Part shown: piece after piece, positions 19,083 through 25,254 of the stretch
How positions within the stretch are numbered: position 1 is the first letter of the stretch
How the letters are laid out: the number at the start of each line of letters is the position of its first letter
From: Gallionellaceae bacterium
GTDB taxonomy: Bacteria; Pseudomonadota; Gammaproteobacteria; Burkholderiales; Gallionellaceae
Reading direction: 5' to 3'
DNA: 34,408 nt
NCBI GenBank assembly: GCA_009773615.1
Contig: WSYA01000019.1
Location: 1-34,408 of the forward strand
Program-made: the position numbers and the translations under genes
The notes under the pieces: model-generated
Database searches by the model: none
Told to the model about the DNA's origin: nothing
Seen by the model: the letters and a program-made list of their open reading frames with translations, nothing else

Positions 19083-20543
19083 ATGAGCCTTGTTATTGAT
19101 ATTGACCAAGTCAGACGCGAAGCCAGTAGCTTACTGGATTCACAGCGCCGTTCTGATCTTGGGCAGTACATGACCCCATCACCTATCGCCACATTTATGG
19201 CCTCGCTTTTTTCATTCAACGGTCAAGCTAAGTTATTGGATGCAGGCGCGGGAGTGGGTTCGCTAACCTCCGCATTTTTGGATAAAGCATTACAGGAAGG
19301 TACATCGGTCGATGCTGAAGCATGGGAGATCGACGACATACTCGGTGGCTACCTAAAAAATACGTTCGACGATTTCATTCATCATGGTCAAGGAAAAATT
19401 AAAGCGAGCATTCATGCCTCGGATTTTATCGAGGATGCCACTTTATCCATCCAGTTTGATGGCAACAATCGTTATACCCACGCGATTCTCAATCCCCCTT
19501 ACAAAAAAATATCCGCCCACTCCAAACATCGCAAACTGTTGCGAATGGTAGGGATTGAAACGGTTAATCTGTATACCGCATTCGTCGCACTTACCGTGCT
19601 GCTTATGAAACAAGGTGGAGAGGTCGTCGCAATTATTCCCAGATCATTTTGTAACGGCAGTTATTACCGTCCGTTTCGCAACTTGATTTTGCGGACTTGC
19701 TCGATTCGCCAACTGCATTTATTTGAAAGCCGGAATCAGGCTTTTCGGGATGATGCAGTTTTGCAAGAGAACCTCATCATTCACTTGGTCAAAGGCGAAC
19801 AGCAAGGAACGGTCATTGTTTCGACCTCGTGCGACGGAAAATTTCTGGACTACCATCAGACAACATTCGATGCCTCGGCAATCGTAAAGCCAGGCGACGC
19901 AGAACAATTCATCCATATTCCGACAGCAACAGAACAAATTAGCTCGCCAACCCATTGCACACATACATTGCAAGATATTGGGCTGGAAGTTTGCACCGGA
20001 GCCGTTGTGGATTTTCGCATGAAAGATTATTGGCGCGATGAGCCAAGCGATAATACCGCTCCACTGCTCTATCCCCATCATTTCAGTGATGGGGCTCTCT
20101 GCTGGCCGAAGCCGCACAAAAAACCCAATGCTTTGCTTCTTACCAACGATGTCCGTAAATGGCTGATGCCACGTGGTCACTACGTGCTCGTTAAGCGTTT
20201 TACCGCAAAAGAAGAGCGGAGGCGTCTCGTTGCATATTATTTGCCTTTTGATGCGTTAAATGCGGAACATATCGGCTTCGAGAACCACTGGAACATCTTT
20301 CACATTGAAAAGCACGGCATTGACGAAGATACCGCCAGAGGAATTGCTACCTTTCTTAACTCAACCAGCCTTGACGAGCATTTTCGAGTGTTCTCAGGTC
20401 ATACCCAGGTCAATGCCACAGACTTGCGGAATATGCGCTACCCAAGCCGTGAATTGTTGCGCATACTTGGTCAACGCGCCAAGGATCAACCCAACAACCA
20501 AGACAACATAGACCGATTGATTGAGGAGCTTGAAATAGCATGA
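19083..20543 (+). CDS. BsuBI/PstI-type N6-adenine DNA methyltransferase
   Basis: This is the modification half of a type II system. The 486-residue protein starts with the family region GQYMTPSPIATFMASLF (about 27-43). It has SAM motif I DAGAGVGSLT (from Asp53) and motif IV NPPY (137-140). The rest is a long C-terminal recognition region. The order of motifs and the partner endonuclease point to the M.BsuBI/M.PstI group, which act on CTGCAG; the site here is inferred only. It overlaps the endonuclease gene by four bases (ATGA). Composition is visibly more AT-rich than prmB and hpnC, and it sits tightly between them, both signs of horizontal gain. Confidence 0.9.
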   Translation: MSLVIDIDQVRREASSLLDSQRRSDLGQYMTPSPIATFMASLFSFNGQAKLLDAGAGVGSLTSAFLDKALQEGTSVDAEAWEIDDILGGYLKNTFDDFIHHGQGKIKASIHASDFIEDATLSIQFDGNNRYTHAILNPPYKKISAHSKHRKLLRMVGIETVNLYTAFVALTVLLMKQGGEVVAIIPRSFCNGSYYRPFRNLILRTCSIRQLHLFESRNQAFRDDAVLQENLIIHLVKGEQQGTVIVSTSCDGKFLDYHQTTFDASAIVKPGDAEQFIHIPTATEQISSPTHCTHTLQDIGLEVCTGAVVDFRMKDYWRDEPSDNTAPLLYPHHFSDGALCWPKPHKKPNALLLTNDVRKWLMPRGHYVLVKRFTAKEERRRLVAYYLPFDALNAEHIGFENHWNIFHIEKHGIDEDTARGIATFLNSTSLDEHFRVFSGHTQVNATDLRNMRYPSRELLRILGQRAKDQPNNQDNIDRLIEELEIA

Positions 20544-21493
20544 CCACTAAACAAGAGCGGATCGCTGAAGCTTTGGATGTTCTTCAGCAACTTGGCATGC
20601 CCAATGAACAATTGAACGATAGAACGGCTATTTGCCTCTTGGCATTATTGGACTTGCCAAAAAATAAGGCATGGAAAGAAGCTGACAATCCCAAGCTAGG
20701 CATCAGAGCCATCCTTGATTTTGCCCGTGAAAAACTCGAACACAATTACGCGGAGAATACGCGGGAAAGCATCAGAAAATATAGCGTAAAACAGCTGGTT
20801 GCTGCGGGAATATTGCTGCATAACCCGGACAAACCTGACAGAGCGGTGAACAGTTCAGACAATTGCTACCAGGTTGAATCTAATGCACTGGCCTTACTTC
20901 GCAATTTCGGCACGCGGGGCTGGAAAACGGCATTGCTCGCCTATTTGGAAACCCGCCAAACACTGGCAGATCAATTTGCCAAGCACCGCGACATGCAACG
21001 AATCCCTGTCGCTATCAACCCGGAACATAAAATCAAATTAAGCGCAGGGAAACACTCCGACCTTATTCGTTCCATCATTGAGGAATTCATCCCACGCTTT
21101 GTACCGGGAGGGGAGCTTGTTTACGTGGGTGACACCGGAACAAAATGGGGTTACTTCGATGAAAAACTGCTGCATACACTGAACATCAAAGTAGGCAACC
21201 ACGGCAAAATGCCTGATGTGGTAATTTACTACCGCGAGAAAAATTGGCTCATTCTGGTTGAGGCGGTAGCAAGTAGCGGCCCGGTGGACGGAATTCGGCA
21301 TACCGAACTTTCTGGACTATTCAAAACAAGCACGGCTGGCCTTGTATTCGTAACCGCATTTCCTGATCGTGGCGAAACCATGCGCAAATTCTTATCCGTC
21401 GTCGCATGGGAAACCGAAGTATGGTGTGGTAGCGACCCCACTCATCTAATTCATTTCAACGGCGTCCGCTTCCTCGGCCCATACACCAAATAA
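20540..21493 (+). CDS. BsuBI/PstI-family type II restriction endonuclease
   Basis: This 317-residue protein is the cleavage partner of the preceding methyltransferase. The N-terminal third is a helical, probably winged-helix, domain (RIAEALDVLQQLGMPNEQLN..., with RTAICLLALLDLP). The C-terminal catalytic domain shows GDTGTKWGYFD, then a PD-(D/E)xK-like core: Pro-Asp226 in MPDVVIY and Glu241 in LILVEAVASSGP, followed by the RHTEL segment. Both match the BsuBI/PstI family pattern. It appears intact, so the system may be active. Expression probably follows the methyltransferase by coupled translation. hpnC begins 9 bp after its stop. Confidence 0.9.
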   Translation: MTTKQERIAEALDVLQQLGMPNEQLNDRTAICLLALLDLPKNKAWKEADNPKLGIRAILDFAREKLEHNYAENTRESIRKYSVKQLVAAGILLHNPDKPDRAVNSSDNCYQVESNALALLRNFGTRGWKTALLAYLETRQTLADQFAKHRDMQRIPVAINPEHKIKLSAGKHSDLIRSIIEEFIPRFVPGGELVYVGDTGTKWGYFDEKLLHTLNIKVGNHGKMPDVVIYYREKNWLILVEAVASSGPVDGIRHTELSGLFKTSTAGLVFVTAFPDRGETMRKFLSVVAWETEVWCGSDPTHLIHFNGVRFLGPYTK

Positions 21494-21502
21494 AATTTTT
21501 CA

Positions 21503-22318
21503 ATGGCCGTCAATCACTACGAGAACTTCCCCGTCGCCTCGATTCTGCTGCCCAAGCGCTTGCGCCGGGCGGTGGAGATTATCTACCACTTCGCGCGGCA
21601 GGCGGATGACTTCGCCGATGAGGGCGACATGCCCGATGCTGAGCGGCTGGCGAAGCTGGATGAATTCCGCGCCGAGTTACATCGCATCGCTGCGCACGAA
21701 ATACCCATCACACCTTTGTTCCGCGATGTCGCGGCCATCATCGAACAGCATCGCTTACCGCTGCAACTGTTTCATGACCTGCTCGATGCCTTCTCGCAGG
21801 ACGTGGTGAAAAAACGCTACGCGAACTTTGATGAGCTGTTGGATTATTGCCGCCGCTCGGCCAATCCGGTGGGGCGTTTGCTGCTGCACCTGTATGAGGA
21901 AGCCACCCCGCAAAACCTGATCTATTCCGATGCAATTTGCACCAGTCTGCAACTCATCAATTTCTGGCAGGACGTTAAAAAAGATTACGCTATTGACCGC
22001 ATCTATCTGCCGCTGGACGAAATGGCGCGCTTCGGCGTGACTGATGCACATATCGCGGAAGCCAGTGCGGACGAGGCTTGGCAAGCATTGATGCAATTTC
22101 AAATCCAGCGTGCGCGCGACATGATGCACAGCGGCAAACCGCTCGGTACTATTTTGACAGGCCGCATCGGATTGGAAATGCGCCTCATCATCGCGGGTGG
22201 TCTGCGTATTCTCGCCAAGCTGGATGGCGTGCGTTACGACATGTTCCGACAACGCCCGGTGTTGCGCCCGTTCGACTGGGTTATCATGTTGCTCCAAAGT
22301 GCACCATTCCGTTTTTGA
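21503..22318 (+). CDS. hpnC: Squalene synthase HpnC (hydroxysqualene synthase)
   Basis: In the three-enzyme bacterial squalene route, HpnC converts presqualene diphosphate to hydroxysqualene. The 271-residue all-helical prenyl-synthase-fold protein has the first aspartate motif DDFADEGD (35-42) and the second DVKKD (157-161) followed by DRIYLP. The segment NPVGRLLLHLY is characteristic of HpnC. It opens with MAVNHYENFPVAS, as family members do. It follows the endonuclease gene by 9 bp with no clear ribosome site or promoter, so the hopanoid operon may now be read from upstream transcripts. hpnD begins one base after its stop. Confidence 0.94.
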   Translation: MAVNHYENFPVASILLPKRLRRAVEIIYHFARQADDFADEGDMPDAERLAKLDEFRAELHRIAAHEIPITPLFRDVAAIIEQHRLPLQLFHDLLDAFSQDVVKKRYANFDELLDYCRRSANPVGRLLLHLYEEATPQNLIYSDAICTSLQLINFWQDVKKDYAIDRIYLPLDEMARFGVTDAHIAEASADEAWQALMQFQIQRARDMMHSGKPLGTILTGRIGLEMRLIIAGGLRILAKLDGVRYDMFRQRPVLRPFDWVIMLLQSAPFRF

Positions 22319-22319
22319 T

Positions 22320-23153
22320 ATGACACCTGACGAATACTGCCAAGACAAAGCCGCTGCCAGCGGTTCCAGCTTCTACAACAGCTTCCGCTTTTTGCCCAAA
22401 GACAAGCGCCGCGCCATCACCGCGCTGTATGCCTTTTGCCGCGAGGTGGACGATGTGGTGGACGAATGTTCGGATGCCAACGTGGCGCGCACCACGCTCA
22501 ACTGGTGGCGCAACGAAGTCGCGTCCATCTACTCTGGCCGTCCGCAGCACCCCGTATGTATGGCACTGGTTCCTATCGTCAAACAGTACAACATGGCGCA
22601 GGAACATTTGCTGGAGATCATCGACGGCATGGAGATGGATCTGGACCAGCCGCGCTATGCCGATTTCAAATCGCTGCAACTGTATTGCTACCGCGTCGCG
22701 TCGGTTGTCGGCCTGCTCACGGTGGAGATTTTCGGCTACACCGACCGCGAGACGCTGAAGTACGCGCACGATCTAGGCATCGCCTTCCAGCTCACCAACA
22801 TCATCCGCGATGTGGGCGAGGATGCGCGGCGTAACCGCATCTATTTGCCGATGGACGAGTTGCAGCAGTTCGGTGTGACGGCGGACGACATCCTGAGTTC
22901 GCGCGAAACCGAGGCGTTTCAAAAGCTGATGGCTTTTCAGATCGAGCGGGCGCGCAATTTTTACCGGCAGGCGCTCGACCATCTCCCCGCAGCGGATCAA
23001 AAAGCGCAGCGCACCGGCCTCATCATGGCCGCGATCTATCAAGCCACGCTGGACGAAGTCGTTGCTAGCGGTTGCCATGTGCTCAAAGAGCGCGTCTCGC
23101 TCACGCCGACCTACAAACTGTGGCTGGCGGTCAAGGCATGGCTAAAGAACTAA
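22320..23153 (+). CDS. hpnD: Presqualene diphosphate synthase HpnD
   Basis: HpnD joins two farnesyl diphosphates into presqualene diphosphate. The 277-residue protein starts MTPDEYCQDKAAASGSSFY, as is usual for HpnD. The two Mg-binding motifs are DDVVDE (44-49) and DVGED (164-168), followed by RRNRIYLPMDEL. An upstream in-frame start at 22197 would add 41 residues that overlap hpnC and look unlike the family, so I chose 22320. It is the second gene of hpnC-hpnD-hpnE, with one base after hpnC and a 16-base overlap with hpnE. The order of genes matches other hopanoid producers. Confidence 0.95.
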   Translation: MTPDEYCQDKAAASGSSFYNSFRFLPKDKRRAITALYAFCREVDDVVDECSDANVARTTLNWWRNEVASIYSGRPQHPVCMALVPIVKQYNMAQEHLLEIIDGMEMDLDQPRYADFKSLQLYCYRVASVVGLLTVEIFGYTDRETLKYAHDLGIAFQLTNIIRDVGEDARRNRIYLPMDELQQFGVTADDILSSRETEAFQKLMAFQIERARNFYRQALDHLPAADQKAQRTGLIMAAIYQATLDEVVASGCHVLKERVSLTPTYKLWLAVKAWLKN

Positions 23154-24436
23154 GCGTTGGAATCATCGGCGGCGGTTACGCGGGCATGGCTGCTGCCGCG
23201 ACGCTCGCCGCTCGCGGCGTCCCCGTGACCGTCTTCGAAAGTGCCAAGCAACTCGGCGGTCGCGCGCGCGGTGTTTGGCACAACGACACGCAACTGGATA
23301 ACGGCCAGCACATTTTGCTCGGTTGCTATCACGACACGCTCAAACTCATCGCCCAAGTCGGCGGCGATGTCGGGCAGGATTTTTTGCGCCTGCCGCTGCA
23401 ACTCACGCTGCACAACCGTTTCGAGCTTAAAGCTCCGCGTCTACCCGCGCCTCTGCACCTGCTCGTCGCGCTGCTCTCGGCCAAGGGTTTGTCCCTCAGC
23501 GAACGCATTCAGGCGGCCCGCTTCATGCTGGCCATGCGTGACATCAAGTTCAAACTGGCACACGACATCAGCGCGCTGGATCTGCTGGGCGCACACGGTC
23601 AAAGCGAAGACTTGATACGGCTGATGTGGGAACCCATATGTATTTCGGCGCTGAACACGCCGACACACAAGGCTTCCGCGCAAGTGTTGCTGAACGTGCT
23701 GCGCGACAGTTTGAATGGCAGTTTTGCGGATAGCGAAATGCTGTTGCCGCGCCTGGATTTTTCCGCGCTGTTCCCGGATCGCGCAGCACAGTATGTAAAA
23801 AAGCATGGCGGGACGGTGCTAACCTCCTGCGGCGTGGAAGCTATCGTTCCTCTGGACGACGGCGTTGAACTGCTCACCGCGCAAGGTACGCAACGCTTCA
23901 GCCACGTCATCTGCGCCGCCTCGCCCGCAAATATCTCGCGCCTGTTCCGCGCCGTACCGGCACTTATCCCCGTTGCGGATCAAATCGACGCTATCCCCTA
24001 TCAGCCCATCTACACCGTGTATCTGCAATATCCCGCCCATGTCACCCTGCCCCACCCCATGCTGGGTTTCGACCGCTGCTTTGCGCAATGGCTGTTCGAC
24101 AAAGGCCGGATCGCCGGTCAACACGGCCTCATCGCCGCCGTCATCAGCGCGGAAGGTCTGCATCAGGAATTGGATCACGCACAGCTGGGAAAGAAAGTTG
24201 CTCAGGAACTACGCGAACAATTCGGCATCACCGACGCGCCGCTGTGGCACAAAGTCATCGCAGAAAAACGCGCCACGTTTTCCTGCGACGTGAATCTGCT
24301 CCGCCCCGCCCAGATTACCCCCATCAACAACTTGCTGTTGGCGGGAGACTTTACCGCAGGCGATTATCCTGCAACGCTGGAAGGCGCGGTGATGAGTGGA
24401 ATCAGGGCGGCAAATACGATTCGCAGCACACCCTGA
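23138..24436 (+). CDS. hpnE: Hydroxysqualene dehydroxylase / squalene-associated FAD-dependent desaturase HpnE
   Basis: HpnE is a flavoprotein of the phytoene-desaturase type that reduces hydroxysqualene to squalene. The 432-residue protein has an N-terminal Rossmann FAD motif GGGYAG (11-16) with the continuing ALGGRA-like KQLGGRARG. A C-terminal FAD segment LLLAGDFTAGDYPATLEGAVMSG closes the fold. The ATG at 23138 places the Rossmann motif at the usual distance; a TTG at 23072 would add 22 unlike residues. A squalene-hopene cyclase is not in the window. Its stop directly abuts the stop of the minus-strand parvulin gene with no gap. Confidence 0.94.
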   Translation: MAKELSVGIIGGGYAGMAAAATLAARGVPVTVFESAKQLGGRARGVWHNDTQLDNGQHILLGCYHDTLKLIAQVGGDVGQDFLRLPLQLTLHNRFELKAPRLPAPLHLLVALLSAKGLSLSERIQAARFMLAMRDIKFKLAHDISALDLLGAHGQSEDLIRLMWEPICISALNTPTHKASAQVLLNVLRDSLNGSFADSEMLLPRLDFSALFPDRAAQYVKKHGGTVLTSCGVEAIVPLDDGVELLTAQGTQRFSHVICAASPANISRLFRAVPALIPVADQIDAIPYQPIYTVYLQYPAHVTLPHPMLGFDRCFAQWLFDKGRIAGQHGLIAAVISAEGLHQELDHAQLGKKVAQELREQFGITDAPLWHKVIAEKRATFSCDVNLLRPAQITPINNLLLAGDFTAGDYPATLEGAVMSGIRAANTIRSTP

Positions 24437-25219
24437 TTATTCGACTTTGGTCTTGGCACGAAGATCGGCGATGACCTTTTGAATCGCCTGTTGTTGCAGA
24501 CGTTGCAGCAACTGCGGCCTCACTTCAGCCAGCGCAGGAGGAATGACGGCACGCTCATCGTCCGCCTTGATAATATTCCAGCCATATTGCGTCTGCACAG
24601 GCTCATTGGTATAGCTCCCCTTGGACAGCTTCTGGATCGCGCTGCCCAATGCCGGCACAAAGCCACTCGGCCGCACCCATCCCAATGCACCGCCGCGTAC
24701 GGCTAAATTGGCATCTTTGGATTTTTGAGCCAGCTTTTCAAATGGCTCATTTTTGCCCAACTGGGAAATAATTGTTTTGGCCTCTGCTTCAGTCGCGACC
24801 AGAATAAGACGGACGTTATATTCCTTTTTATCCAGCGTGGAATTCACCCGCTCATATTCCTGCTTGATCTGATCTTCGCTGATCGTTTTTTTGGAAGTTG
24901 TATTCTGGATATAAGCACCTGCCAATACGGACTGCTTAGCCATTTCCAGTTGCTGCACCACATCGGCATCAGTACTCAAGCCCAGCTTTACGGCTTCCTG
25001 TGACATCGCTTCAACGTTGATCATTTCTTCGCGGATAGCATTGCGCAAAGCCGGCGTATCCGCCTGCCCCTGAGCCAGAGCAACTTTAACGCGCAAATTG
25101 ATGCGAGCCTGCGGAATGGCGACCCCGTTCACTTTGGTCGCCTTATCTTCCGCATACGCAGAACTCATCGTTAATACGCTCAAGGTTCCCAGCATCAGCC
25201 ACAAGGCTCTTTTCAACAT
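24437..25219 (-). CDS. Periplasmic parvulin-family (PpiC/SurA-like) protein with lost catalytic histidines
   Basis: This 260-residue exported protein has a clear signal peptide (LKRALWLMLGTLSVLTMSSAYA, cut after Ala23). A SurA-N-like helical domain spans about 30-130, and one parvulin rotamase domain about 134-222. The parvulin fold is seen in FEKLAQKSKD, RGGALGWVRP and YTNEPVQTQYGW. Both conserved histidines of active parvulins appear replaced: the ARHILV position reads VRLILV (Leu138) and GYHIIK reads GWNIIK (Asn215). It may therefore act as a holdase or foldase chaperone without isomerase activity. It is the third gene of an operon with a Slam-like translocator and its likely cargo, starting 35 bp after the cargo stop with a good GGGGAG ribosome site. 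Confidence 0.88.
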   Translation of the reverse strand: MLKRALWLMLGTLSVLTMSSAYAEDKATKVNGVAIPQARINLRVKVALAQGQADTPALRNAIREEMINVEAMSQEAVKLGLSTDADVVQQLEMAKQSVLAGAYIQNTTSKKTISEDQIKQEYERVNSTLDKKEYNVRLILVATEAEAKTIISQLGKNEPFEKLAQKSKDANLAVRGGALGWVRPSGFVPALGSAIQKLSKGSYTNEPVQTQYGWNIIKADDERAVIPPALAEVRPQLLQRLQQQAIQKVIADLRAKTKVE

Positions 25220-25254
25220 AAAATTCTCCCCGAAAAATTACCCCAAACCCCACC

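Noticed and set aside
22197..22319. Longer N-terminus for hpnD
   Set aside because: The extra 41 residues are Cys-rich, unlike HpnD proteins, and lie inside hpnC. The ATG at 22320 gives the normal start.
23072..23137. TTG-started extension of hpnE
   Set aside because: It would add 22 residues inside hpnD ahead of the Rossmann motif, which normally sits within the first dozen residues.
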